A stretch of DNA of 64,000 bases from Erwinia persicina NBRC 102418 (GCF_001571305.1 NZ_BCTN01000002.1:124001-188000), one strand, 5' to 3'; counted from the stretch's first letter, positions 44,348 through 53,877 are shown. The notes: generated by a model from the sequence alone, not told the origin. Made by a program: numbers and translations.

Positions 44348-45496
44348 TTACCCCTGGTGGTGGGCATCGAATTGTTTCCAGGTCTCCGTCAGGTCGATCA
44401 CCTGCCGGGTTTTACGGGCTTCATCAATTTTAATCGCCGTCAGGCCCGCTTCCAGTGCATCCACCACCGAGACTTTGAGCGGCGTGCCCCGGGTGATGTG
44501 TTTCACAATCTCTTCTGCCATCAGCGCGTCGGCACCGTAATGGCCGTCATAGGCATTACCACTGTAGGCGGTATCCACTTCTTTTTTGCCGGTGCGGGCG
44601 TTGTGGACGCGGAAATAGTTGCGGACGAAGTCCCCCTCGGCCATTCCGTCAGTGCCGATAACGCAAAAGCGGCGAAACTCATCGGGGACGTTGAGATTCG
44701 CGTGGAACGACAGGGCAGCCCCGCTGGCATACTCAATCATCGCCGTCTGGTAGTCGACGATATCCGCATCACTGTCAAACACCGCATCGGTCGATGACCA
44801 GCCGCTGGGTTTCACATGGTAGACCTCTGAGTCCGCCGTCACGGCCCCCTGGGGGGTGTGCTGCGGAGTGAATGACTTCCGGCCGCCGAAGCTGGCCACG
44901 CGCACCGGACGTTCGCCAATCAGCCCCTGATAGAGGTCAATATCGTGGCAGCATTTTTCCAGAATATAGGGACCGGCATATTTCTCCAGCCGCCGCCAGT
45001 CGCGCTGAAAGAATGCCCCGTGATAGGGCTTGATATGCTCGGTGGCTTCGATCGAGGTGATTTCGCCCAGCTGGCCGGCATCGCGGGCGGCCAGCAGATC
45101 GTGATACAGGGGCGAGTAACGCAGCACCAGCCCGACCAGAATCCGGTCCTGACCGTATTCGCGCACCAGCTTCGCCATTTCCATTGTCTGTGCTTCGTTA
45201 ATCACCACCGGTTTTTCGGTAAACACCCGATAGCCCGCCGCCAGCGCCTGACGAATATGCTCAAGGTGCATGAAGTTGGGTGACCCCACCAGGATCAGAT
45301 CGAGGTCGCCGTGCTGTAACAGCGCGTCCGTTGAGTCATAAGCCGTCCCGGCAGCAATACCAAAGCTCTGGAGGTTCGCCAGGCCCGCCGGGGCCGAATC
45401 GTAATAACCAGCCAGTTCAAACGCCGCATCGGCTTTACTGAACTCGTGAACGACATGGGACAGGCGGAAACCCAGACCGATAATGCCTACTTTCAT
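44348..45496 (-). CDS. Gfo/Idh/MocA-family oxidoreductase
   Basis: A 382-residue NAD(P)-dependent oxidoreductase with the Rossmann start KVGIIGLGFRLSHVVHEF, the EKP motif (VFTEKPVVI) and DRILVGLVLRYSPLYHDL. The substrate-domain histidines are in ILEKCCHDIDLYQGLIG (Cys-His-Asp catalytic type), and ADALMAEEI and TPLKVSVVDALEAGL lie near the C-terminus. Family members act on sugars, inositols or glycosidic bonds. It is divergent from a sugar kinase and a ROK regulator and near an ABC sugar importer, so it probably belongs to one carbohydrate pathway. Confidence 0.9.
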   Translation of the reverse strand: MKVGIIGLGFRLSHVVHEFSKADAAFELAGYYDSAPAGLANLQSFGIAAGTAYDSTDALLQHGDLDLILVGSPNFMHLEHIRQALAAGYRVFTEKPVVINEAQTMEMAKLVREYGQDRILVGLVLRYSPLYHDLLAARDAGQLGEITSIEATEHIKPYHGAFFQRDWRRLEKYAGPYILEKCCHDIDLYQGLIGERPVRVASFGGRKSFTPQHTPQGAVTADSEVYHVKPSGWSSTDAVFDSDADIVDYQTAMIEYASGAALSFHANLNVPDEFRRFCVIGTDGMAEGDFVRNYFRVHNARTGKKEVDTAYSGNAYDGHYGADALMAEEIVKHITRGTPLKVSVVDALEAGLTAIKIDEARKTRQVIDLTETWKQFDAHHQG

Positions 45497-45675
45497 GTTA
45501 AAACCCCTGACGGAAATGCCGAAGCATGAGGTAACGGTAAGCCAACCCGAACGGGGGAGGTCAGCTGGAGATTATCTGACCACCAACTTATTACGACAGA
45601 AAAACTAATGTCAATATCGGTGACATCACACTTACGGGGTTTAAAAGTTATCTTTCTGATTATAATCAATTTTAC

Positions 45676-45685
45676 TTTACGTAAA
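45676..45685. promoter_or_regulatory. TTTACGTAAA palindrome in the divergent promoter region
   Basis: A perfect 10-bp palindrome in AT-rich flanks, 101 bp before the kinase GTG and 180 bp from the oxidoreductase start. It is a candidate operator for the ROK regulator encoded next to the kinase. The 289-bp region otherwise holds no gene. Confidence 0.35.
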
Positions 45686-45785
45686 TTTCGTCATATTTAT
45701 TTGTTATTGCGATTTAAGTTTTTTTCACCTATCGTTCGGACACTACTGTCACCTCTGTTCACCTGGCTTAATTGGGAGGAAACGC

Positions 45786-46676
45786 GTGCACCCAGACTAT
45801 CTCCTCGGTATTGACGGCGGAGGCACGCGCAGCCGCGCGCGGCTAACCGATTACAGCGGTACCGTCCTGGCCGAAACCACCGGCGGCCCGGCCAATGTCT
45901 GGTCCGATTACACGCAGGCCATCCAGGGTACAGAGCAGTTGATCGCCCGGACCATCGCGGAAGCGGGGCTGCCGGCCGACGCGCTGGCAAGAACGGCGCT
46001 GGTCGCGGGGCTGGCCGGGGCGAATGTCGCTTCGGTGCAGGCACGCCTCGCCAGCTGGCAACCCGCCTGTGCCGCTGTGCAGGCCATCACCGATGTTGAA
46101 ATTGCCTGTGCCGGGGCCCACGACGGGCAGCCGGGTGCCGTGCTGATTGTCGGCACCGGCAGCCAGGGCGCGGCCTGGAACGGGGAGCGCTTTACGCTGC
46201 TCGGCGGCTGGGGCTTTGCGCTGTCAGATCAGGGGGCGGGTGCCGACCTCGGCCGCCGGACCCTGCGGCTGGCGCTGCTGGCCCATGAAGAAATCATTGC
46301 CAAAACGGACTTGACTCACAGCGTCATGGCGCGCTTTCACCACAGTGCCGAGTCAATGCTACTCTGGACGCGCACCGCCACGCCGGGTGACTGGGCCAGC
46401 GTCGTGCCCGAGGTGTTTGGCGCGGCCGATGCCGGCGATCCCCATGCCGTGGCGCTGATCCAACAGACCGCTGACGATATCACTCTGCTGGTGCGTCGTC
46501 TGCACCGTCTCAGTAACGGGCGCATTGCCCTGATGGGTGGGCTGGCTTCACCTGTTGAACGCTGGCTGCCTGAGGCAATCCGCACACTGCTGGTCGCCCC
46601 CCGGCAGGATGCTCTGGCGGGCGCACTTTATCTGGCCCGCCATAACGCCTCACTGGCTGAAACAAGGGAAATATGA
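45786..46676 (+). CDS. BadF/BcrA ATPase-family sugar kinase (N-acetylglucosamine kinase-like)
   Basis: A 296-residue ASKHA-fold kinase with GTG start behind TGGGAGGAAACGC. Nucleotide motifs are YLLGIDGGGTRSRARL (phosphate 1), VLIVGTGSQGAAW (phosphate 2) and GRIALMGGLASPV (adenosine). GGPANVW and GWGFALSDQGAGADLGRR are typical of GlcNAc/glucosamine kinases of this type. It phosphorylates an amino sugar entering the cell (inference). ATGA overlap with the ROK regulator gene shows coupled expression. Confidence 0.88.
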   Translation: MHPDYLLGIDGGGTRSRARLTDYSGTVLAETTGGPANVWSDYTQAIQGTEQLIARTIAEAGLPADALARTALVAGLAGANVASVQARLASWQPACAAVQAITDVEIACAGAHDGQPGAVLIVGTGSQGAAWNGERFTLLGGWGFALSDQGAGADLGRRTLRLALLAHEEIIAKTDLTHSVMARFHHSAESMLLWTRTATPGDWASVVPEVFGAADAGDPHAVALIQQTADDITLLVRRLHRLSNGRIALMGGLASPVERWLPEAIRTLLVAPRQDALAGALYLARHNASLAETREI

Positions 46677-47794
46677 CCGCGCCAAACGTGACCGCGCGCA
46701 TTCTGCGCCTGATTGTTGAAAATGCCCCCATCAGCCAGTCCGACCTGAAAGTGCGGACCGGCTTAAGTATGTCGACCGTTTCCCAGGCCACTAACCGCCT
46801 GCTGGCCCATGAGGTGATCCAGGAGCTGGGCCTGCGGCGCGTATCGATGGGACGACCCAAAACGCTGCTGGGCCTCAACCCCGATCGCGCCAGCGTGGTA
46901 GGTATTCAGCTCAATGCTGAACGTAACCTGATCGTGATGACCGATCTGAACGGTAATCTGCTCAGTGAACAGCAGATCCCGTCGGGGGCGATGACCCCCC
47001 GTCAACTCAGTGATGCGCTGGCAAAATTTTTGCGCGGCGTGGAAGGGAAACGCGTCGGTGCCATCGGCCTGGCGCTGTCCGGCCTGGTGGACGCAGAGCA
47101 GGGCGTCTGCATCCGTTCCAACGTGCTGGACTGGGATAACGTGCCGATAGCACAGCTGCTCGAAGCGCGTTTTGACCTGCCGGTATTTATCGAAAATGAC
47201 GCCAACGCGATGGCCCTGGCGGCGATGGTGTTTGGTCAACTGGGGAACGTACAGTCGGCGGTGATCGCGACCTATGGCAAAGGTATTGGTGCAGGTATTC
47301 TGCTGGATCGTCAGCTCTATCGCGGGCGTCACGGTAAAGCCGGAGAGATTGGTCATGCATTACTGGGGGACGGGTCATTACGTCTGCTGGAAGAAGTGGC
47401 CTCTTCAAGGGCGGTGCTTCAGCGGGTCTGCGGGCCGGAAGCCACGTCGGCAACGCTGAAGTCGCTGGACAGCAATCCCACACCGGAAGCGCTTGAAGCG
47501 CTGGAAGAAGCGGGGCGGCACCTGGGGATCTCCCTGGCCAACCTCTCTATTGCCTACGATCCGGACGTGGTCTATCTGGCGATGGAGCCGCAGATGGCAT
47601 CCCGTATTCTGCTTGACCATATAACGCTTAACTTCCAGGCCTATCGGCTGAAGCTGACGCCGCAGACCACGCCGCTGCAGTTCCTCACCGAGTCGAGCCG
47701 CATGTGGGCGCTGGGGGCCGCCGGGTTTGCCATTAATAAGCTGCTGGATCTGCTGGCCGCCCGGGCCAATGACGAGGCAGAATCGCCGGTATAA
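46673..47794 (+). CDS. ROK-family transcriptional regulator (NagC/Mlc type)
   Basis: A 373-residue protein. The N-terminal HTH is ARILRLIVENAPISQSDLKVRTGLSMSTVSQATNRLLAHEVI, followed by a ROK sugar-binding domain with VGIQLNAERNLIVMTDLNG, VFIENDANAMALA, TYGKGIGAGILLDRQLYRGRHGKAGEIGH (in two segments) and a C-terminal helical part. The cysteine-rich zinc site usual in NagC/Mlc (GxCxxGxxGCxE) is absent: after GEIGHALL comes GDGSLRLLEEV. It probably represses the kinase, oxidoreductase or importer genes when their sugar is missing. Confidence 0.91.
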   Translation: MTAPNVTARILRLIVENAPISQSDLKVRTGLSMSTVSQATNRLLAHEVIQELGLRRVSMGRPKTLLGLNPDRASVVGIQLNAERNLIVMTDLNGNLLSEQQIPSGAMTPRQLSDALAKFLRGVEGKRVGAIGLALSGLVDAEQGVCIRSNVLDWDNVPIAQLLEARFDLPVFIENDANAMALAAMVFGQLGNVQSAVIATYGKGIGAGILLDRQLYRGRHGKAGEIGHALLGDGSLRLLEEVASSRAVLQRVCGPEATSATLKSLDSNPTPEALEALEEAGRHLGISLANLSIAYDPDVVYLAMEPQMASRILLDHITLNFQAYRLKLTPQTTPLQFLTESSRMWALGAAGFAINKLLDLLAARANDEAESPV

Positions 47795-47865
47795 CCGGCG
47801 GATGTCCCCTGATGCGGTGGCGTCCCCTTTGTGAGCGGTCCGCCCGGTGTCTTACCCCGGCCCGA

Positions 47866-48957
47866 CTAGCGGATCCGCTGCCCCTGCTCATCAAACAGCA
47901 GGCAGTGGGCGGGGGGAATAGCCCACGTCACCTGTGTCCCCATCTCCCGCTCATGTACCTCGCGCTCTTCCACCACCAGCATGGCGTCGCTGCCGGTCTT
48001 CAGATACAGGTAATTGGTGTGCCCCAGCAGCTCACTGTAGGTCAGCTCCGCGCTGAAACGTGCGGCCGGGCCCTCCCCGCTGACCGGCTGGAAATGTTCG
48101 GGGCGGATGCCCAGCGTCACCCGCTGCCCCTCCTGGCAGTCTGAATGCAGGGGCAGCGTCAGCATAGCGATGCCTAATGACGGCAGGCGCAGCTGCACTT
48201 CTCCGGCCCGACAGGCCAGCACCTCCCCGGCAATAAAGTTCATTTTTGGCGAACCAATAAACCCCGCCACGAACAGATTATCCGGATCGTGATACAGGGA
48301 GAGTGGAGACCCGACCTGCTCAATGCGCCCCTGGCGCAGCACCACGATGCGGTCGGCCAGCGTCATCGCCTCCAGCTGGTCATGGGTCACATAAATCATC
48401 GTGTTCCCGAGCGAAGCGTGAAGGCGGGCAATCTCAATACGCATCTGCAGGCGCAGCTCCGCATCCAGATTGGAGAGTGGCTCGTCAAAGAGAAAGATAC
48501 GTGGATGACGAATAATGGCGCGACCAATCGCCACCCGCTGTCGCTGGCCCCCCGACAGGGCGCGCGGATGACGATCCAGTAACTCCGTCAGATGCAGTTT
48601 GTCAGCGGTTTCTGCAATGGCCCGGGCAATCTCCGCCTTCGGTTTTTTCGCCACCTCCAGCGGGTAGGCGAGGTTGCCGCGCACCGTCATATTGGGATAG
48701 AGCGCGTAGGACTGGAAAACCATCGCCACGCCGCGTTCGGTGGCCGGGCGCTGGGTCATGTCCTCTTCATCAATCAGCAGTTGCCCACCGCTGATCTCCT
48801 CCAGCCCGGCAATCATCCTCAGCAGGGTCGACTTCCCGCAGCCGGAAGGCCCGACAAAGACCACAAACTCCCCGCTGTTAATGGTCAGATCAATGCCTTT
48901 GATCACACTGATATGGTCGTAAGACTTTTCAACGTTCTGCAATCGCAAACTGGTCAT
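47866..48957 (-). CDS. MalK/UgpC-type ABC transporter ATP-binding protein
   Basis: The ATG at 48957 is behind GAGG; a GTG at 48969, directly after the stop of the upstream GNAT gene, is an alternative start. The 363-residue product has Walker A GPSGCGKSTLLRMIAG, signature LSGGQRQRVAIGRAI, Walker B IFLFDEPLSNLDAELRLQMR and H-loop YVTHDQ, followed by the regulatory TOBE/MalK-like domain. It energises import of a sugar, most likely with the binding protein and permeases encoded divergently at 50100-53192, which lack an ATPase of their own. Confidence 0.92.
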   Translation of the reverse strand: MTSLRLQNVEKSYDHISVIKGIDLTINSGEFVVFVGPSGCGKSTLLRMIAGLEEISGGQLLIDEEDMTQRPATERGVAMVFQSYALYPNMTVRGNLAYPLEVAKKPKAEIARAIAETADKLHLTELLDRHPRALSGGQRQRVAIGRAIIRHPRIFLFDEPLSNLDAELRLQMRIEIARLHASLGNTMIYVTHDQLEAMTLADRIVVLRQGRIEQVGSPLSLYHDPDNLFVAGFIGSPKMNFIAGEVLACRAGEVQLRLPSLGIAMLTLPLHSDCQEGQRVTLGIRPEHFQPVSGEGPAARFSAELTYSELLGHTNYLYLKTGSDAMLVVEEREVHEREMGTQVTWAIPPAHCLLFDEQGQRIR

Positions 48958-48969
48958 CGGCTGCCTCAC

Positions 48970-49569
48970 TCAGAGTAACTGGCCCATATAAATAGCGTTG
49001 CTGCGCAGCAGGGGCCGGAAGCCCATCCGCTCGTAGAAAGCACACACCTGCTCGTTTTGCAGACTGACGCCCAGATGAACCCCGCGTACTCCCGCGGCCC
49101 GCAGCGCATTCAGCTGATGCTCAATCATCTTGCGGCCCCAGCCGCCTTTCTGCTGCGCCGGTAACAGGTTGATATGCAGATGGGCAGGCCAGTTGCTGAC
49201 CAGTTCTTCCGCAGCCGTGTCAGGATGGCGGATACTGTTCAGCAGATTACCATCGAGCGGGGCTTCCGGCTGGCGCTGGCGGTACTGCTCCTGCAAGGCT
49301 GGCCACCATGATTCATTCAGACGGGCTTCAAACGCCCGCGTATCCGGTGCGGCCACGACGTAGCCCATCACTTCGCCGCCCACATCGAGCACAAAGGCGA
49401 AATCCGGCGCAAAGCGGGCATAGGGGACAGCAAAACGCTGCCCGGGGTATTCCGGATCAGAGTAGAGCGCCGTCGCATCCTGACCGGCATGGGCGGTTTG
49501 CAGACAGATGCGATAGAGCGCCGGATAGTCTGCGGGGGTGGCCGCACGGATCGTACTGGGATTATTCAT
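48970..49569 (-). CDS. GNAT family acetyltransferase co-transcribed with the sugar ATPase
   Basis: The ATG at 49569 lies behind GAGAAGAGAAG and gives 199 residues; an upstream ATG at 49593 is in frame. The GNAT domain shows FVLDVGGEVMGYVVA, HLHINLLPAQQKGGWGRKMIEHQL and GVHLGVSLQNEQVCAFYERMGFRPL, closely resembling bacterial GNATs found with glycosidase or sugar genes. Its stop touches the start of the ATPase gene, so both form a unit. Acetylation of an amino sugar is an attractive but untested role. Confidence 0.87.
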   Translation of the reverse strand: MNNPSTIRAATPADYPALYRICLQTAHAGQDATALYSDPEYPGQRFAVPYARFAPDFAFVLDVGGEVMGYVVAAPDTRAFEARLNESWWPALQEQYRQRQPEAPLDGNLLNSIRHPDTAAEELVSNWPAHLHINLLPAQQKGGWGRKMIEHQLNALRAAGVRGVHLGVSLQNEQVCAFYERMGFRPLLRSNAIYMGQLL

Positions 49570-50099
49570 CTTCTCTTCTCGTTGGTCAGCCATTGAGCCA
49601 TTTCAACGTTAATGAATGCAGACTTAGTTTTCAAGATGAAATAATTGCGTCACTTCACAAAGCGGGGCGTTGGTTCGCCATCAGCAGCGCCGCTAGTGGC
49701 ATCTGTGATCGTCCGCACACCCGTTACACAGCGGCTTTGGTTATTTTACTGGCTTCATCGGTTATTCCCGCAGGAAGAAACATATGATTTTCATATGGTA
49801 ATACAGAGGGTTAGTTTTTACTTCGGTGAATCAGCGTATTGTACTGGCAGAGCGTGATAAGGACGGATTGATCGGCGGATGTTGACCTTTATGGCACGAC
49901 GACCTGCTGGCAGGGGGCGCAACCTGCTGATTTCTCGCCCCGGATCACAGTGCGGAAATTCCCCTGCGCAGAGGTTTGACTTTGTTTTCTTATTAAAGTA
50001 AGTATTGAGAGGTGCGATAATTATCGTGGCGTCAGTCTGCGGGATGAGCAGATGTCGAGATGAAAGGATGCCCATTCCGTGATGGAGAAACCGAGCATT
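49570..50099. other. Divergent regulatory region between the ATPase/GNAT unit and the binding protein gene
   Basis: No gene can be supported in these 530 bp. A 50-codon open stretch near 49640-49787 lacks a start and ribosome site. The region should hold the promoters of both transport units. Confidence 0.4.
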
Positions 50100-51443
50100 A
50101 TGTCTAATTCATCCGTTCGTTCGTTCCCGTTTCGCGCTTCCGTGCGTCTGCTCTCTCGTCTGATCGCAGCGGGCACGCTGGTGGGATGCCTGGCGCAAAG
50201 CGCCCATGCCGCCGTCACGCTTAATGAATGGGATATCTATAACTACCCGCAGCAGACCGCCGCCGTGGATGAAGGAATCAAAGCCTTTTCCCAGGAAAAC
50301 CCGGGCATCATTATTAACCGCTCCGTGCACTCTTTTGAAGACACCCGCATTCCGCTGAAGCTGGCGTTAACCGCGGGCGATGGCCCGCAGATTGCTCAGG
50401 TCAATCAGGGCGGGGGAGACATGGGATCGCTGGTCAAAGATAAGCTGCTGCTGCCGCTGGACGGTTATGCCAGCACTTACGGCTGGACGCAGCGCTTCCC
50501 GGACTCCATCCTCAAGCGTAACCGCTGGTCTGATAAAGGTGACTTCGGCAGCGGTAAGCTGTACGGCGTGGCCAGTCTTGGCGAGATGGTCGGGCTCTAC
50601 TACAACAAAGCCCTGCTGGATAAAGCCGGGATTGCCGTGCCGAAGACACTGCCAGAACTGGAAAATGCCATGGCGAAGCTAAAAGAGCAGGGGGTGGCTC
50701 CGATGATGCTGGGCCTGCTGGACGGCAATATGGGCCAGCAGATGCTGAGTACCCTCTGGCAGGCACAAATCGACAGTAAAGACCGTAAAACGCTTGATGA
50801 TCTAATCTATGACGTCGGCGGTACCTTCAAGGATCCGAAACTGACCAAAGCCGGAGAGATGCTGAAAAGCTGGAATGATAAAGGCTGGTTCTTCCCAGGC
50901 TTCCAGGGCATTGGTAACGATGATGCGGCCACCCTGTTCCAGAACGGCCAGTCAGCCTTCCTGATCAGCGGTACCTGGTACCTTGGCCAGTTTAAAGATA
51001 ATAAAGATATCCACTTTGCCGCCATGCCGGCAGGTGCCGGGGTCACGCATCCTTTGATGGTCGGCGGTACGGATCTGGCCTTTTCGGTGACCAGTACGGC
51101 AAAAGACAAAACCCAGCAGGATGCAGCGGCGAAATTCATCGACTATATGGTGTCAGATGCCATGGCTGACCGCTGGTTGAAAGCCGGTTTCCTGCCAGCC
51201 AGCTCGAATAAAAATGCGCAGGTGCCTGCCGATAACGTGCTGCTGAAAGAGGCGTGGCAGGTGTGGTTAACCCTTAATGAGCATGACGGACTGGGCCACT
51301 ACGTTGACTGGGCCACGCCGACCATGAACGCCGAACTGAATCAGAACGTCCAGCTGCTGCTCGGTGGCCGCCAGACGGTCGATAAGATGGTGACGAACTT
51401 TGACGACAACTATCAGCGCTACCTGAAAAGCATGAAGCGTTAA
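50100..51443 (+). CDS. ABC sugar-binding protein (family 1)
   Basis: A 447-residue periplasmic protein with a signal peptide ([18 protein letters not shown]). The ATG at 50100 is chosen; in-frame GTG 50079 and ATG 50082 would lengthen the n-region. Family-1 extracellular-solute-binding features include [31 protein letters not shown] (in pieces), [42 protein letters not shown] and [18 protein letters not shown]. It binds an oligosaccharide or sugar for the two permeases that follow. The ligand is not identifiable; neighbours suggest an amino-sugar compound. Confidence 0.92.
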   Translation: MSNSSVRSFPFRASVRLLSRLIAAGTLVGCLAQSAHAAVTLNEWDIYNYPQQTAAVDEGIKAFSQENPGIIINRSVHSFEDTRIPLKLALTAGDGPQIAQVNQGGGDMGSLVKDKLLLPLDGYASTYGWTQRFPDSILKRNRWSDKGDFGSGKLYGVASLGEMVGLYYNKALLDKAGIAVPKTLPELENAMAKLKEQGVAPMMLGLLDGNMGQQMLSTLWQAQIDSKDRKTLDDLIYDVGGTFKDPKLTKAGEMLKSWNDKGWFFPGFQGIGNDDAATLFQNGQSAFLISGTWYLGQFKDNKDIHFAAMPAGAGVTHPLMVGGTDLAFSVTSTAKDKTQQDAAAKFIDYMVSDAMADRWLKAGFLPASSNKNAQVPADNVLLKEAWQVWLTLNEHDGLGHYVDWATPTMNAELNQNVQLLLGGRQTVDKMVTNFDDNYQRYLKSMKR

Positions 51444-51504
51444 GCCCCATGGCCCGGTGGCATCACTGCCGGGCCTACAGACGTTCTGGCCTGTGAGTAC
51501 GTTT

Positions 51505-52374
51505 ATGTTGAATCTGAGTCCCTGGCGTAACTTTCTTTATCTTCTGCCCGCCGTGCTGGTGTACGGCGTGTTTTTACTGCTGCCGCTGCTGGCCTCACTG
51601 GGCATCAGCTTTACTGAATGGGATGGCACCTCGTCACCACTGTTTGTCGGTTTCAGTAACTATCTGCGTATGTTCAGCGACCCGGTGTTCTGGATTGCGC
51701 TGGGTAATAACGCGCTGCTGATGCTGTTCTATACGCTGCTGCCCATCGGCATCGGCCTGCTGCTGTGCAGTTTCCTGAATGATATGCGCAGTAATACCGA
51801 GCGCAGCCTGCTGCGTATTCTCTTTTTTCTGCCCTACATTATGCCGATGGCGGTACTGGGTGTGGTGTGGCGCTGGCTGTATAACCCGGCCTTTGGCCCG
51901 ATTGACCAGCTGCTACGCGCCGTGGGTCTGTCGCATCTGGCGATGTCGTGGCTGGGGGACTTTACCTGGGCGCTGCCGGCGGTGGGAATGGTGGCCACCT
52001 GGTATTTCTTTGGCTTCTGCCTGGTGCTGTTTATGGCAGGCTTACAGCGCATGGATCCGTCGCTGCTGGAGGCGGCCGACCTTGACGGGTCGTCACGGCG
52101 TCAGAAGTTTATGCGCATCACCCTGCCGGGTTTACGCCCCGAAGTGCGGATCGCGCTGCTGCTGACGGTCATCGCCAGCCTGAAAACCTTCGATCTGGTG
52201 TACGTCATGACCCAGGGCGGGCCGGGGACATCCACGATGGTGACCAATATCTTTATGTATAAGCAGGGCTTTGACCTGCACTATTTTGGCTATGCCTCAT
52301 CGGTTGCGGTCTTCAGTATGCTGATCGTGCTGCTGATTAACTGGCTGATCCATCTGGCGTTGAAGGAGCGTTGA
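51505..52374 (+). CDS. ABC sugar transporter permease 1 (MalF/UgpA type)
   Basis: The ATG at 51505 gives 289 residues; an in-frame GTG at 51493 is an alternative and neither has a strong ribosome site. Six TM segments are seen (LYLLPAVLVYGVFLLLPLLASLGI, LRILFFLPYIMPMAVLGVVW), with the EAA loop LLEAADLDGSSRRQKFMRITLPGL. It forms the channel with permease 2. The second permease start lies in its stop region. Confidence 0.92.
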   Translation: MLNLSPWRNFLYLLPAVLVYGVFLLLPLLASLGISFTEWDGTSSPLFVGFSNYLRMFSDPVFWIALGNNALLMLFYTLLPIGIGLLLCSFLNDMRSNTERSLLRILFFLPYIMPMAVLGVVWRWLYNPAFGPIDQLLRAVGLSHLAMSWLGDFTWALPAVGMVATWYFFGFCLVLFMAGLQRMDPSLLEAADLDGSSRRQKFMRITLPGLRPEVRIALLLTVIASLKTFDLVYVMTQGGPGTSTMVTNIFMYKQGFDLHYFGYASSVAVFSMLIVLLINWLIHLALKER

Positions 52375-52376
52375 TC

Positions 52377-53192
52377 ATGAACAAAACGCCGCTGAGTTCC
52401 CGTGTGCTGATTTGGCTGGTGGCGGTGATCACCATCCTGCCGTTTCTGCTGGCGCTGCTGACCTCATTTAAAACGCAGATGGAGCTGTTTCAGGGCGTGT
52501 TCACCTTGCCCGGTTCACTGAACATTAAAAACTACGTTACCGCCTGGCAGCAGGGGCATTTTAACGTCTATTTTCTGAACTCGGTGCTGGTGGTGATCCC
52601 GGTGGTGATCTGCAGTCTCTTTCTGGGCATCCTGGCCGGGTTCGGCTTTGCCTGGCTGAAGGTGCCGGGAAAGCGGGTGATTGCCGCCATGTTTGCGCTG
52701 GGTATGGTTCTGCCGAGCGAAGCGTTTATTATTCCGCTGTATCACGAGCTTCGCTGGATGGGGCTGACCAATACCTATCTGGCGCTGATCATTCCGCAGA
52801 TTGCGCTGTCGTTGCCGTTCACCACGCTGATGATTGCCAGCGCTTTCCAACAGGTACCGAAAGAGCTGGTGGAAGCGGCGGTGATGGACGGTGCATCGCG
52901 GGTAAAAATCCTCTGGGGACTGCTGGTGCCGGCCATTGGACAGACGCTTTCCACCCTGGCGCTGCTGCTGTTTATCTGGACGTGGAATGAGTTTCTGATG
53001 CCGCTGATCCTGGTCAATAAAGATGAACTGCGCACGCTGCCGATCGGCATGATGCTGTTCCAGAACCGTAACACCATTGATATTCCGGTGCTGATGGCAG
53101 GAGCGATGATCGTGATCCTGCCGCTGATGGCGGTGTTCTTACTGTTCCAGCGTAAATTTATCAGCGGCGTGACGGAAGGGGCAGTGAAGTAA
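52377..53192 (+). CDS. ABC sugar transporter permease 2 (MalG/UgpE type)
   Basis: The ATG at 52377 is preceded by AAGGAG, 9 nt upstream and inside the previous gene's end. The 271-residue product has six TM segments and the EAA loop ELVEAAVMDGASRVKILWGLLVPA. It ends with FQRKFISGVTEGAVK, the typical C-terminus of MalG-like permeases. It completes the importer; the ATPase is supplied by the divergent unit at 47866 or by a shared one. Confidence 0.93.
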   Translation: MNKTPLSSRVLIWLVAVITILPFLLALLTSFKTQMELFQGVFTLPGSLNIKNYVTAWQQGHFNVYFLNSVLVVIPVVICSLFLGILAGFGFAWLKVPGKRVIAAMFALGMVLPSEAFIIPLYHELRWMGLTNTYLALIIPQIALSLPFTTLMIASAFQQVPKELVEAAVMDGASRVKILWGLLVPAIGQTLSTLALLLFIWTWNEFLMPLILVNKDELRTLPIGMMLFQNRNTIDIPVLMAGAMIVILPLMAVFLLFQRKFISGVTEGAVK

Positions 53193-53206
53193 CCGGGACG
53201 ATAACT

Positions 53207-53644
53207 TCAGGGGCGGCGCTTTTCCAGACGGATATCCCCGTCGCCGATATCGGTTTCATTCCCCCATCCAGTATGGCGGTAAAACGCCGCTGCGCGGGTG
53301 CGCTTTCCGGTTTCCAGCCAGACGCAGGGATGCAGGGTGAACAGCGCATCCTCCGCCACGCTGACCAGCCGTTTGCCGATCCCTTTGCCCTGATGACCGG
53401 GAAGAACAAAGGCGGCAAACAGGCAGGCTTCCTCCGGGATAATCATCGAAAAGCCGATGATTTCTTCGCCCTGCGTGGCAACCCACGCACAGTCTGACGC
53501 CGCTATCATGGCGCTGACCGACGCCTCTGTAATGCCCAAAGCCTGCATTTCTTCGCGGGTCATCATATTTTCCTGCACTGAGGTGCGCACAGTAAATAAA
53601 CCGTTAACATCGGAGGGCACAGCGACGCGTATCCTGACAGACAT
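53207..53644 (-). CDS. GNAT family N-acetyltransferase
   Basis: A 145-residue acetyltransferase: IRVAVPSDVNGLFTVRTSV, IIGFSMIIPEEACLFAAFVLPGHQGKGIGKRLVSVAED (acetyl-CoA motif QGKGIG) and AAFYRHTGW. The substrate is unknown. It converges on permease 2 with 14 bp between stops, and a 70-residue gene lies 20 bp upstream on the same strand. Confidence 0.86.
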   Translation of the reverse strand: MSVRIRVAVPSDVNGLFTVRTSVQENMMTREEMQALGITEASVSAMIAASDCAWVATQGEEIIGFSMIIPEEACLFAAFVLPGHQGKGIGKRLVSVAEDALFTLHPCVWLETGKRTRAAAFYRHTGWGNETDIGDGDIRLEKRRP

Positions 53645-53664
53645 GACATATCTCCCTGGCCGGG

Positions 53665-53877
53665 TTAACGGCCTTTTTCTTTTCTGACTAACGCCGGGTA
53701 ACTGTACTCAGCTGAGTGGCCGGTGCGGATATCGAGCACCCGGTAGCGGGCATCGGGAAAGCGACCGTTTTTGTCGGTGATCAGCAGGGCGCGTCCGCGC
53801 TGGTCATTAAACATTTTTCCGGCGGGATAGGTTGGCGCATCCGGGTTCTTGCAGGGACAGTCTGACTGGCAGGCCAT
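53665..53877 (-). CDS. 70-residue protein with N-terminal cysteine cluster
   Basis: GAGG lies 7 nt before the ATG. The product begins MACQSDCPCKNPDAPTYP, with three cysteines in seven residues, and continues with DQRGRALLITDKNGRFPDARYRVLDIRTG. Clustered cysteines suggest metal or Fe-S binding (inference). I do not recognise the family. It is 20 bp upstream of the GNAT gene on the same strand, so they may share a transcript. Confidence 0.65.
   Translation of the reverse strand: MACQSDCPCKNPDAPTYPAGKMFNDQRGRALLITDKNGRFPDARYRVLDIRTGHSAEYSYPALVRKEKGR

Noticed and set aside
49640-49787. 50-codon open stretch in the divergent region of the sugar importer
   Set aside because: No start codon with ribosome site and no recognisable domain.
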